Of a stretch of DNA of 27,832 nt, positions 15,299 through 21,744 are shown piece by piece. The position numbers were made by a program, and so were the translations under genes. Under the pieces are notes generated by a model. It was not told the DNA's origin, did no database searches, and saw nothing but the letters and a program-made list of their open reading frames with translations. Source of the DNA: a virus; the IMG/VR virus record IMGVR_UViG_3300042868_006028, positions 1-27,832 of that record, one strand, 5' to 3'. Position 1 is the first letter of the stretch, and each line of letters starts with the position of its first letter.

Positions 15299-15387
15299 AT
15301 CAACCAATTAAATAAATTGTAAATACCAACGGCAGCAAACCCATAAATTGCTATCCAAATAATAATTGCTATTGTTTTTTCTTTCAT
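15295..15387 (-). CDS. Single-pass membrane peptide (30 aa)
   Basis: ATG at 15387 overlaps the upstream gene end at 15384; TGA at 15295 overlaps the ATG of the next gene. The peptide starts MKEKTIAIIIWIAIYGFAAV and is almost one transmembrane helix with a short cytosolic N-terminus. The perfect overlap chain on both sides argues it is translated. Function unknown. Confidence 0.6.
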   Translation of the reverse strand: MKEKTIAIIIWIAIYGFAAVGIYNLFNWLI

Positions 15388-15584
15388 ATTTTCACGTTGT
15401 TTTCGTTAATAAATTCGTTTAGTTTTTTCCTTACTTCAAACATTTCTTCTTTGCCGTTGTACTTATACTCGCTTCTTAACCAATTGTCAAACTCACACAA
15501 TGCTGAATAATAATTAATTCCGTTGTTTGCAAATTCAAAATCTTCTTTGTCTTCAGGCAAATTAAATTCAAGTATTGCTTTCAT
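15384..15584 (-). CDS. Conserved small phage protein (66 aa), function unknown
   Basis: Begins MKAILEFNLPEDKEDFEFA and continues with NGINYYSALCEFDNWLRSEY. The ILEFxLPED...SALxxFDxWLRSxxKY pattern is one I know from many phages next to recombination genes, but no function is assigned. Its ATG overlaps the YqaJ-like gene stop (4 nt). Confidence 0.7.
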   Translation of the reverse strand: MKAILEFNLPEDKEDFEFANNGINYYSALCEFDNWLRSEYKYNGKEEMFEVRKKLNEFINENNVKI

Positions 15585-16252
15585 ATTGTTTCAATTAAAC
15601 TGTTAAAATAAATTCTTGCTTCTTCAACCTTTGTTTGTATTTCCCAAATTACTGTTTCATCACGTTCTATTTTAAAGACTTTTACTTTTGTTTGTTCTGG
15701 AAGGTGGTCGAAGTTATGTTTCTTTTCTACGTATTCTCTAATTTCTGCGTCTTCGTCAATTTTAAATTGTTTCCAATGTTCGCGTCTTATTTCGTCTTCT
15801 ACTATTTCTAAAGGTGTATTGACTAAACAATAACAAAGTAGTGCTTCGGTCTTGCCTGTTAGCCACATATAACCCTGTAATTGATAGTAGTAATCCTTTG
15901 TAGGTATTTCGTCTTCAAAGAACGGAAACGTATGTGCTTCGTAACTGCATTTAATATCAAGTAAAATTTCATTCGTGTTTACGTCAGGTGTTCCTGTAAT
16001 CCAATCGTTGTTAAAATGTTCTTCGTTCTTAAATATAAACCCTAAACCTAAAACATCGTTTACCAAACTAATTGCTTCGTCTTCGCATTGTAAACCTTTG
16101 TCGGTGTAACGTGAACTAAATTCTTTTTTAATGCCGAATTTTTCTTCTAAAACAAGTTCTTGGATGTAACTCTTTGCTGTTTTGCTTAATGTTTCGGTCT
16201 TGGTGCGTGGAGCGGTCATTAACCGCCCCAATGCTGAACAACGTATTTTCAT
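15581..16252 (-). CDS. YqaJ-like viral recombinase exonuclease
   Basis: 223 aa. YqaJ-family motifs run in order: SALGRLMTAP (6-15), the TDKGLQCEDEA segment (50-60), TGTPDV with Asp90, LLDIKCS (DxK at 99-101) and the YYYQLQGYMWLTG motif (121-133, Gln124 and Tyr128). These match the lambda-exonuclease-type PD-(D/E)XK core; the usual E of (D/E)xK is D here. Such enzymes make 3' single-stranded tails that a partner protein anneals. Its gene overlaps that of the ERF annealing protein by ATGA, giving a two-component recombination pair. Confidence 0.85.
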   Translation of the reverse strand: MKIRCSALGRLMTAPRTKTETLSKTAKSYIQELVLEEKFGIKKEFSSRYTDKGLQCEDEAISLVNDVLGLGFIFKNEEHFNNDWITGTPDVNTNEILLDIKCSYEAHTFPFFEDEIPTKDYYYQLQGYMWLTGKTEALLCYCLVNTPLEIVEDEIRREHWKQFKIDEDAEIREYVEKKHNFDHLPEQTKVKVFKIERDETVIWEIQTKVEEARIYFNSLIETI

Positions 16253-16764
16253 ACTTCTAACGTTTTTAATTGTGCAGGTGTTAAACTAAACTTTGTTGTT
16301 AGTTCTTCTACGGTGTATTCTCCTTTGCTAATTGCGTCAATAGCTTTTTGAAAACGTGCGTTGTCTATTGTAGCTTTTTTTGGTTCGTGTTTTACTTGTT
16401 CTCCAGAAGCGTCTGTGTCTTTGTCCGTAACTAAACCAAGCATCGAACTTAATGCGTAACGTCTTAAGTAAGTTATTGCACTACCTAATACTTGAAACTC
16501 GTTCATTCCTTTTAAAATTACTCCTTGTGGAATATCAATTTTACTTTCGATGCTTTCAGCACTATCAACGTGAAATAAACAAGTTGCAATTTGTGTTCCG
16601 TTAATTAGTTGTGTAAACCCTAATCCGTGTTTTTTTAGTAGTGGGTTTATAACTTCAAAGATTTTCGGTAAGTCTGCGTAGGTGTAACCGTAACCTTGTG
16701 TTGCTTTGTGAATAACAGGAACTTCTTGTTGGAACGCTGCTAAACTTTTAAATAAATGTTTCAT
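16249..16764 (-). CDS. erf: ERF-family single-strand annealing protein
   Basis: 171 aa. The ERF pattern is clear: YGYTYADLPKIFEVINPLLK (25-44) with HGLGFTQ, then NEFQVLGSAITYLRRYALSS (88-107) and LGLVTDKDTDASGE. ERF proteins form rings on ssDNA and anneal complementary strands in the cytoplasm. It pairs with the YqaJ-like exonuclease that follows. The gene opens its operon behind a clear promoter at 16794-16823, with the ATG 30 nt after the -7 box. Confidence 0.9.
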   Translation of the reverse strand: MKHLFKSLAAFQQEVPVIHKATQGYGYTYADLPKIFEVINPLLKKHGLGFTQLINGTQIATCLFHVDSAESIESKIDIPQGVILKGMNEFQVLGSAITYLRRYALSSMLGLVTDKDTDASGEQVKHEPKKATIDNARFQKAIDAISKGEYTVEELTTKFSLTPAQLKTLEV

Positions 16765-16793
16765 AGTTAAATAATTTAAGTTAATAATATATG

Positions 16794-16823
16794 CAAATAT
16801 AAGAATAGTTATTTAATAAACAA
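16794..16823 (-). promoter_or_regulatory. Bacteroidota-type promoter of the recombination operon
   Basis: On the minus strand TTG (16821-16823), 19 nt spacer, TATATTTG (16794-16801), followed by C. The downstream CATATATTATTAAC closely matches the sequence after the promoter at 21430, and both leaders end AACTATGAAA, suggesting co-regulation. Confidence 0.8.
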
Positions 16824-16831
16824 CTATTTTT

Positions 16832-17308
16832 TTAATTTATTTTTGATAAATCGCTAATTAAACAAATCCAAGTGTCGGTTGCAAAGGGTTTTACGTGACC
16901 CATTTCACCTTGCTTTTTTAGTTTTGATATTAATTTCCAATCTTTTTTTCTAATCATTCCTTCACAATAAGCGTCGTTTGTTTCTAAATTAATAAACATA
17001 AAAGCGTAAAAATCGCAATCTTGTTTTATATTAAAGTTTGGAATATGGCAAGTAAAATTTGGTTTAGGTTTATATTTTAATGATTGTGTTTTTACATCAA
17101 TTTTATAATCATTTATTTTAAAATCATAATCATAATTTTGTCCGTCTTCAAATTTTACCCCTTTATTTATATAATAGTCTATTAAAACAACTTCTCCAAC
17201 TGAACCTAAATAAGTCCCTTCTCCGTTTCTTAATGAATTTTTTAATACATCAAACGTATTTCGGTGTTTTGCTCTTTCTAATTGTTCTTGTGTTATTTTA
17301 AAATACAT
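16832..17308 (-). CDS. Putative PD-(D/E)XK-superfamily nuclease
   Basis: 158 aa, beginning MYFKITQEQLERAKHR. It contains GSVGEVVLIDYY (Glu39) and NYDYDFKINDYKIDVKTQS, with Asp62 and a terminal DxK at 71-73. An acidic residue in the first helix, an Asp in the second strand and (I)DVK in the next strand fit the core of Hjc/RecB-like nucleases. It follows NinG (overlap of 16 nt), consistent with a DNA-processing role. The family call is by motif only; an inactive relative is possible. Confidence 0.55.
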   Translation of the reverse strand: MYFKITQEQLERAKHRNTFDVLKNSLRNGEGTYLGSVGEVVLIDYYINKGVKFEDGQNYDYDFKINDYKIDVKTQSLKYKPKPNFTCHIPNFNIKQDCDFYAFMFINLETNDAYCEGMIRKKDWKLISKLKKQGEMGHVKPFATDTWICLISDLSKIN

Positions 17309-17826
17309 TTTAGTTTATTTTTATAAATTTCTATTAATTCTTTTAGTTCGTCTTTTGTCCATTTTTTTACATCGTGTGCTTTCGCCTGAAGTTCCATTAA
17401 TCTTTGCGCTCCTATTCGTTTTTCTATACCTATTTGATAGTTCAACAAGTTACCGCTTAAATAAGTGTTACAAGCTTCACATTGCAAGTGTACGTTGTCT
17501 TCATCAAACCTTACGTTACTATGTCCACCTTGTGAGTAATAATGTCCTGCATTTTCTTTTTTACAAGGTTTGTTGCACGATATACAATTTAGTCCAGCGT
17601 CACGAACACGAATAAATTTATTAAACACCTGTTGAGCAATTTTTAAATAGTCGTTTGCAGTTTTTAAGTTTTCAACTAATTTTTTTTTCTTCTTGTTCCA
17701 TTCCTTTAACTTTTGCGTTTCAACCATTGCTTTTATACATTCGTTTTTTAAACAAAACTTTTGTAGTGTGCTGTACGGTGTAAATTCTTCTTTGCAATTA
17801 AAACATTTTTTAGTTCGTGTTTTCAA
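17293..17826 (-). CDS. ninG: NinG-like recombination nuclease
   Basis: 177 aa. An N-terminal zinc ribbon-like pair (Cys8/Cys11 with Cys25/Cys30) is followed by a long basic helix (WNKKKKKLVENLKTANDYL). The NinG core is then CISCNKPC (81-88), AGHYYSQGGHSNVRFDEDNV (93-112) and CEACN (116-120). This is the HNH-like zinc-bound fold of lambda NinG (Rap), which resolves branched DNA in phage recombination. A start at ATG 17826 overlaps the upstream stop. Motifs are complete. Confidence 0.9.
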   Translation of the reverse strand: MKTRTKKCFNCKEEFTPYSTLQKFCLKNECIKAMVETQKLKEWNKKKKKLVENLKTANDYLKIAQQVFNKFIRVRDAGLNCISCNKPCKKENAGHYYSQGGHSNVRFDEDNVHLQCEACNTYLSGNLLNYQIGIEKRIGAQRLMELQAKAHDVKKWTKDELKELIEIYKNKLKCILK

Positions 17827-18113
17827 AGTTCCATATTGTTTAACTCTATTTGTCTTTTAAAATTTTGTATTTCCTGCATCTGCTCTAAATTTATACGCTG
17901 AAGGTCAAAGTTAATTTGTCTTGTCGCCCTAAATTCTTTTTCTAAAGTTTGATAAACAGCCATTGCTTTTTTTATTTCGTACAAACTTTGCTCCATTGAA
18001 CTTATTAAGTCTGTTCGGTTAGGATGTTTCGTTTTTATGTCTTCAATGCTTACTTGTAATTTTAAACAAGTGTGGTTTAAGTTTATTCTGCTACTCAATA
18101 AGTCAAGTTCCAT
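17823..18113 (-). CDS. Coiled-coil protein of the replication operon, unknown function
   Basis: 96 aa, entirely helical: IEDIKTKHPNRTDLISSMEQ, then a heptad-like LQRINLEQMQEIQNFKRQIE near the end. No catalytic residues are seen. It lies between the helicase core and NinG; its stop overlaps NinG's ATG. It could be a helicase adaptor; that is context only. Confidence 0.6.
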   Translation of the reverse strand: MELDLLSSRINLNHTCLKLQVSIEDIKTKHPNRTDLISSMEQSLYEIKKAMAVYQTLEKEFRATRQINFDLQRINLEQMQEIQNFKRQIELNNMEL

Positions 18114-18124
18114 TTTTTTATTTT

Positions 18125-19042
18125 TTAAATTGTTTGTTTACAAGCAAAAGTTTTTTCATATACATTTGGCGCTGGATTTGATTGTTCAAAATAACACAAT
18201 TTTTCTTTATCAAACCAAATTTCAATCATTCCAATATTTCCGTTTGAACGTGGTTTAATTTTATTAAAGTGTAATTCAGCTAAATTAAATGTAGGGTCTT
18301 GCCTGTGTACTGTTATCATACATTTACCACTATTAAACCATTCGCTACCACCTTTTAAATCGTAAGGAACAGGAGCGTTTCTTTTTCCGTTTTCTTTTTC
18401 AGTTAGTTTAGGGTGTATAATTGTATGCAAATGTAAATCGTTGTCTTCTGCTATTTGGTTTCTATACGGCAAAACATATTCTAAATATTGTGCATAGCCA
18501 CCGTAATCGTTATAAGGGTGGTTTAAATCCTTCCAACTATCAATTGAAGCTGTGTGTAGTTCATCGTGTTTTTTTAGTTCAACAGCCATATCCCAAAATT
18601 GAATTGGTGTAAGTTTTGCCTTAACATCTTTTTTAGTTAATACTTTAAAATGTTCTAAAACCCAATCAATAGCTTGTGTTATTTCTTTGTCTTCAATCAT
18701 GTTCCTATCTAAAGGGTTAAAACTCTTGCCTGTTTTCTTATGTATTAAATCAGCAATTATTTCTACATTAGAACCAACATCAGGGAAATAAACTAAATGC
18801 TTCCAACCATAAAATTTAGAAGTATTCATTAAACATTCCATTAATACTTGCGTTTTACCGCTCATAGGAAAACCTGTCCAATCCGTACAATTTCCTAAAC
18901 TCATAGAATAATGTTCGTGTAAACTTTTAAATCCTAAATATTTGCCTTTATTATTGTAATTGTCTCTATATTTAAATAGTTGAGTAATTACGTCTCCAGC
19001 TTCTGTAATTTTATATCCATTTAACTCCACGGTGCTTTCCAT
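18125..19042 (-). CDS. Twinkle/DnaB-type helicase core without a primase domain
   Basis: 305 aa RecA-fold ATPase. Walker A is at 57-64 (GFPMSGKT). The next strand carries FPDVGSNVE where the family has SPE, and Walker B is HTASIDSW (163-170). His-Pro (210-211), PYDLKGGSEWFN (226-237) and the VHRQDP arginine segment follow, with a C-terminal KIKPRSNGNIG. The order matches the hexameric helicase domain of T7 gp4 and Twinkle. No zinc or TOPRIM primase is fused or found nearby, so the host primase is probably used. It overlaps the winged-helix gene by 22 nt. Confidence 0.75.
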   Translation of the reverse strand: MESTVELNGYKITEAGDVITQLFKYRDNYNNKGKYLGFKSLHEHYSMSLGNCTDWTGFPMSGKTQVLMECLMNTSKFYGWKHLVYFPDVGSNVEIIADLIHKKTGKSFNPLDRNMIEDKEITQAIDWVLEHFKVLTKKDVKAKLTPIQFWDMAVELKKHDELHTASIDSWKDLNHPYNDYGGYAQYLEYVLPYRNQIAEDNDLHLHTIIHPKLTEKENGKRNAPVPYDLKGGSEWFNSGKCMITVHRQDPTFNLAELHFNKIKPRSNGNIGMIEIWFDKEKLCYFEQSNPAPNVYEKTFACKQTI

Positions 19043-19641
19043 TTTTTAGGTTCATTAACTTCTTGTATTGTTTGTATGTTGTCCCAAAACAAACCCTGCC
19101 AACCTTGTTCGATTGATTTGTTAATTACAAACTTACATTGTTCATTTGTATATTTTTCCATTTTAACTAAAATAGATTTTATGCTTTGTTGTGTTAAAGT
19201 CTTTTTTGCGGACTTCCTGTATTCAATCCAACTATCTAAAATCACTTCTTTTTCATTCTTTTCTTTCTTTTCATTCTTGTTAGTGGTTACTTGCTGGTTA
19301 CTTGTTGGTTCTTTAATGGTTACTTCGTTGGTTACAAGTTGATATTTAGCGTAGTTAACAACTTCAATTATAGTACCTTGCGAACTTGTTTTGATAGTTA
19401 TTTCGTTGGTTGATTTTAATTTGTCTAAAGCTGTTCTAACTTGCTGAATGCTTAAACGTGTTTCAAATGATAAAATTTCCCTTGATGTTATTACAGTTCC
19501 AATCTTTAAAACCATACCCCTATATTTTTTTTCTTTGTGGTTTGCCTTAAGTAGCAATTGTAAAAAAACACGAAAAGTAGTTGTATCTGAAAACCATTCC
19601 CAATCAATAATTTGCCTGTGTAATTTTATCCAACCGCTCAT
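19021..19641 (-). CDS. Replication organiser with N-terminal winged helix (DnaD/O-like)
   Basis: 206 aa. It starts MSGWIKLHRQIIDWEWFSDT, the opening of phage replisome organisers with a wHTH domain, and continues with TSREILSFETRLSIQQVRTA. A charged linker (NEKKEKNEKE) leads to a C-terminal helical part ending PKKWKAPWS. It directly precedes the helicase, as lambda O precedes P. Expected role: origin binding and helicase loading. The C-terminal half is not clearly a DnaD domain. Confidence 0.7.
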   Translation of the reverse strand: MSGWIKLHRQIIDWEWFSDTTTFRVFLQLLLKANHKEKKYRGMVLKIGTVITSREILSFETRLSIQQVRTALDKLKSTNEITIKTSSQGTIIEVVNYAKYQLVTNEVTIKEPTSNQQVTTNKNEKKEKNEKEVILDSWIEYRKSAKKTLTQQSIKSILVKMEKYTNEQCKFVINKSIEQGWQGLFWDNIQTIQEVNEPKKWKAPWS

Positions 19642-19817
19642 AACTCATTAAATAAATAAATTGATAAATAATGAATTAATTTAGCAGCATCTTTTGTGTT
19701 AATACAAACAGTCTTTGAAGTGTCGTTTTCAATAACTTCAAAACAAATGTTAGTTCCAATTGAAACAATCATTTTGTCATTTTTACTTTCAACACATTGT
19801 AAAATAATTTCTTCCAT
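19638..19817 (-). CDS. Small protein opening the replication operon (59 aa)
   Basis: ATG at 19817 and TGA at 19638, the latter forming ATGA with the replication organiser gene. It starts MEEIILQCVESKNDKMIVSI and has NTKDAAKLIHYLSIYLF near the end. Alternating strands with one helix suggest a small alpha/beta protein. It lies 21 nt downstream of the terminator of the structured RNA, so its expression likely depends on read-through. Function unknown. Confidence 0.7.
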   Translation of the reverse strand: MEEIILQCVESKNDKMIVSIGTNICFEVIENDTSKTVCINTKDAAKLIHYLSIYLFNEL

Positions 19818-19837
19818 ACTTTAAATTTTTAGTAAAT

Positions 19838-19863
19838 AAAAAACCCCTGTTGAATCCGCAGGG
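19838..19863 (-). terminator. Intrinsic terminator at the 3' end of the structured RNA
   Basis: CCCTG pairs with CAGGG across a 9-nt loop and is followed by GTTTTTT on the minus strand. The stem is short but GC-rich, and the T run is continuous. It stands between the early operon and the 59-aa gene that opens the replication operon. Confidence 0.7.
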
Positions 19864-19929
19864 TCTCACTTCTGCTTCATTAACAAGGGTTAATAATTTT
19901 TTTTGTTCTATTACGTGAGACCGAACCAT
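19838..19929 (-). ncRNA. Structured leader or small RNA with switch-like hairpins
   Basis: The likely transcript runs from about 19929 (just after the TAAATTTG box) to the T run at 19838. Stem 1: GGTCTCAC (19915-19922) with GTGAGACC (19862-19869), perfect 8 bp. Stem 2 inside it: ATTAAC-CCTT-GTTAAT (19879-19894). Terminator: CCCTG (19859-19863) with CAGGG (19845-19849), then GTTTTTT. An alternative pairing, AACCCTTG (19884-19891) with CAGGGGTT (19842-19849), would destroy the terminator. It could be an attenuator of the replication operon or a trans-acting RNA. A 46-codon frame from ATG 19929 runs through the structure to 19789 and could instead be a leader peptide. Confidence 0.6.
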
Positions 19930-19933
19930 ATCG

Positions 19934-19963
19934 CAAATTTAATAATTAATTTAACATAAACAC
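19934..19963 (-). promoter_or_regulatory. Promoter of the structured RNA/replication operon
   Basis: TAAATTTG (19934-19941) followed by C matches the -7 box of the other promoters. Nineteen nt upstream lies GTG (19961-19963) in place of TTG. The box ends 4 nt before an ATG (19929), so any translation from it would be leaderless. It lies only 4 nt after the stop of the DnaA-like gene. Confidence 0.65.
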
Positions 19964-19966
19964 GAA

Positions 19967-20323
19967 TTAATAAAATTTATTTTTTATTCTTAATTGAATT
20001 TTACGCAAGTCTTTTAAGTTCTTTGCTTCTTTTATTTCTTTACGCAAGTCAAGTTCTGGACGTTCTAAACTTAAAAGAAGTTTGTAGTATTCAATGTCGT
20101 GTAAAAATAACTTGTCATTTACATCGCTTAAGTCTTGGTAAGTTTTTAAACCGTGTAGAATTGTTGCGTGGTTCATATTGAACAGGCTTCCAATTCCTTT
20201 AAGTGTGTGTCCGTCTTCGCGTAGCTTTCTGAACAAATAAATTCTTCGGTGTACTATTTCACGTTTTCGGTTTTTTTGTGCAAGTCCGTCTTGTTCTATT
20301 ATTTCTTTTATTAGTTCTATCAT
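19967..20323 (-). CDS. Stand-alone DnaA domain IV-like DNA-binding protein
   Basis: 118 aa with no AAA+ domain. The DnaA C-terminal signature is seen at about 39-61 (HTLKGIGSLFNMNHATILHG), close to the DnaA signature in which the HxT/SV helix contacts the DnaA box. Upstream HRRIYLFRKLRED matches the first helices of domain IV. The basic C-terminal helix is unique. It probably recognises DnaA-box-like DNA on the phage, or competes with host DnaA. Last gene of the early operon. Confidence 0.75.
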   Translation of the reverse strand: MIELIKEIIEQDGLAQKNRKREIVHRRIYLFRKLREDGHTLKGIGSLFNMNHATILHGLKTYQDLSDVNDKLFLHDIEYYKLLLSLERPELDLRKEIKEAKNLKDLRKIQLRIKNKFY

Positions 20324-20604
20324 TTTTCTATTTGTTTAATTTCTAAAATAATGTCATCGTTTTTTTGTATTAAGTTTTTAACGTGCTGAAAGTCGTAAGC
20401 TTCAACTATTCGTGTTTCTAACTTAACAGGTGCGCCAACGTACGCCCAAGTTTTAAATGTTGCTTTAAATCGTTTCATAGGTTTAAATTTTATTTGTTCG
20501 TTTTTTTTAATTCTGCAAATCTCAAGGTATAACCCCAAGTCAAATGAACCCCGCCATTGTCGTTGCCACCAATCTAATTGGTCGTATATAGTTCCCGCTT
20601 TCAT
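20320..20604 (-). CDS. Hypothetical early protein (94 aa)
   Basis: Starts MKAGTIYDQLDWWQRQWRGS, Trp-rich at the N-terminus, then a basic stretch (KKNEQIKFKPMKRFKATF) and an acidic-tipped C-terminus. Its ends overlap both neighbours by ATGA. No motif recognised. Trp- and Lys-rich early proteins sometimes target host factors, but nothing specific can be claimed. Confidence 0.6.
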   Translation of the reverse strand: MKAGTIYDQLDWWQRQWRGSFDLGLYLEICRIKKNEQIKFKPMKRFKATFKTWAYVGAPVKLETRIVEAYDFQHVKNLIQKNDDIILEIKQIEK

Positions 20605-20933
20605 AGTTCGTGGTAAAAATTATAATTACTTTCATCGTTACTCGCTTTCCATTCCCAGAAGTTATAATGTACCAAATCACTGTTTATTGCTTCCTGCATT
20701 TCTAAACGTAAATCTTCTAAAATACGAACCCCAAGAACGTGCGGTTGTAAATGGTCATCTGTTTCTGTTAACCACTTTTCCGAAACTTCAACATCTAATT
20801 CTATAAATGCAAACTCCGAAACTTCGTCATAGTCGTTAAATTCCCAAGTTCCTGCTATTGAATAAGTCCAACCTGTAAATTCGTAGGTTAATTCCCACCC
20901 TTTATTCCAAAATTCTAAATTTCTATTTTCCAT
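20601..20933 (-). CDS. Hypothetical acidic early protein (110 aa)
   Basis: Starts MENRNLEFWNKGWELTYEF and is rich in Trp, Glu and Asp, with an acidic core (EFAFIELDVEVSEKWLTETD). Net charge is strongly negative, a trait of some anti-host or DNA-mimic early proteins, though no family is recognised. Its stop overlaps the next ATG. Confidence 0.6.
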   Translation of the reverse strand: MENRNLEFWNKGWELTYEFTGWTYSIAGTWEFNDYDEVSEFAFIELDVEVSEKWLTETDDHLQPHVLGVRILEDLRLEMQEAINSDLVHYNFWEWKASNDESNYNFYHEL

Positions 20934-20934
20934 C

Positions 20935-21072
20935 TTACAGCGCTTTTAAATACATTAAACAATAGAACATACCACCGAACACAATAAAAGCCGTTAGAGT
21001 GCCTAAAAAGTGCCTTAAAAACGATTTGTGTTCTTGGGTTGTTGGTGTAAAGTAATCAATTAAATTTTTCAT
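20935..21072 (-). CDS. Small membrane protein (45 aa)
   Basis: ATG at 21072 overlaps the upstream stop; TAA at 20935 is 1 nt before the next ATG. An N-terminal polar part (MKNLIDYFTPTTQEHKS) precedes one transmembrane helix (FLGTLTAFIVFGGMFYCLMY). No cleavable signal is evident. Position in the early operon suggests an inner-membrane host-takeover or exclusion role, which is speculative. Confidence 0.65.
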   Translation of the reverse strand: MKNLIDYFTPTTQEHKSFLRHFLGTLTAFIVFGGMFYCLMYLKAL

Positions 21073-21230
21073 AGTTCAGTTATTACAAATGTGTATAAAT
21101 CATTAAGTTTAGTTTCTGCCATTAATTTGTTGGCGTAATCGGTTGCATCTTCTAAATCAACTGCGGTTACAATTCCAATAAATAATTCGTTCTGGTCTTT
21201 GTCTTGGTATTCAATTCTGTAGTCTTTCAT
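21069..21230 (-). CDS. Small acidic protein (53 aa)
   Basis: ATG at 21230 and TGA at 21069 forming ATGA with the next gene. It starts MKDYRIEYQDKDQNELFIGI, and its second half has an amphipathic helix (LEDATDYANKLMAET). The strand-strand-helix-strand outline resembles many tiny early phage proteins. A perfect DnaA-box-like sequence lies within it at 21090-21098. Function unknown. Confidence 0.65.
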   Translation of the reverse strand: MKDYRIEYQDKDQNELFIGIVTAVDLEDATDYANKLMAETKLNDLYTFVITEL

Positions 21231-21234
21231 AGTC

Positions 21235-21399
21235 TTATTTTTTAAATTGGTTAAATAAATTTTCTACTTCCTGCAATTGCTCATCGTCTAAAAATGTACA
21301 TAAGGTTTGAATAATTAAATGCAGTTGGTTCGTGTTTAATTTGTCTTCTTGTTGTTGTGTTTCCAAGAAATCAATTACTTTGTTAAATTCTGTTTTCAT
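21235..21399 (-). CDS. First early protein, helical (54 aa)
   Basis: The start is placed at ATG 21399; an in-frame TTG at 21432 would lie inside the promoter -7 box, so it is rejected. The protein begins MKTEFNKVIDFLETQQQEDK and is helical and Gln/Leu-rich, with HLIIQTLCTFLDDEQLQEV. It is the first gene after the early promoter at 21430 and should be made immediately on infection. No homologue recognised. Confidence 0.65.
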   Translation of the reverse strand: MKTEFNKVIDFLETQQQEDKLNTNQLHLIIQTLCTFLDDEQLQEVENLFNQFKK

Positions 21400-21429
21400 A
21401 GTTTTAATTGTTTCGTTAATAATTATATG

Positions 21430-21459
21430 CAAATATATATACTATTTTAATAACTACAA
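21430..21459 (-). promoter_or_regulatory. Strong Bacteroidota-type early promoter
   Basis: Minus-strand TTG (21457-21459), 19 nt spacer, perfect TATATTTG (21430-21437), then C. The predicted start near 21424 gives a 5' leader of about 25 nt to the ATG at 21399. The sequence after the box, CATATAATTATTAAC, closely matches the promoter of the ERF operon. Confidence 0.8.
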
Positions 21460-21501
21460 TACTTTTTAACAATTATTTTTAATTTATTTTTAATTATTTT
21501 T

Positions 21502-21652
21502 TAAAACCCTTGTGTTTATTACGTTTTCTGAATAAAAAAAACCTTATTAATATTCATTCTAAATAAGTAAAACACTTAATTAAGGTGAATTTTACTTAAT
21601 AATGTATTATTATACAGGTAAAACCCTTAAAATCTTTGCTATTATTAAGGTT
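21502..21652. promoter_or_regulatory. AT-rich intergenic region with iterated and inverted repeats
   Basis: Three near-identical direct repeats TAAAACMCTT lie at 21502-21511, 21568-21577 and 21619-21628. A 33-bp near-palindrome spans 21565-21597 (AAGTAAAA ... TTTTACTT around a TTAATTAA centre). An outer inverted repeat, AACCTTATTAATA (21540-21552) against TATTATTAAGGTT (21640-21652), matches in 12 of 13 positions. The block lies between the divergent early and endonuclease promoters, so repressor operators or a replication origin are likely. No gene is seen here. Confidence 0.5.
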
Positions 21653-21703
21653 ATAACCATAAAAAGTCCAATTTATTTCACTAAAAACTTCTAGACAATT
21701 CTC

Positions 21704-21734
21704 TTGACAATATAAATAATTTATTGTATCTTTA
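21704..21734 (+). promoter_or_regulatory. Promoter of the plus-strand endonuclease gene
   Basis: TTGACA (21704-21709) and TATCTTTA (21727-21734, one change from TAnnTTTG) are spaced by 20 nt from TTG; read as a sigma-70 type, TTGACA and TATCTT are 17 nt apart. A start near 21740 would leave only about 5 nt before ATG 21745, suggesting a nearly leaderless mRNA. An imperfect 21-bp inverted repeat (21707-21727) lies between the boxes and could be an operator. Confidence 0.55.
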
Positions 21735-21744
21735 TAAAAAAAAT

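Noticed and set aside
15299-15307. Earlier TTG start of the MazG-like gene
   Set aside because: The ATG at 15298 forms a perfect ATGA overlap with the preceding 30-aa gene and is the better start.
19789-19929. A 46-codon frame starting at ATG 19929
   Set aside because: It runs through strong hairpins and a terminator and overlaps the next gene by 29 nt; the RNA structure explains the sequence better. It is kept as a possible leader peptide.
21090-21098. Perfect DnaA-box-like TTATACACA on the minus strand, within a coding region
   Set aside because: Only one copy was found; in DNA this AT-rich a match to TTATNCACA is expected about twice by chance in a window of this size.
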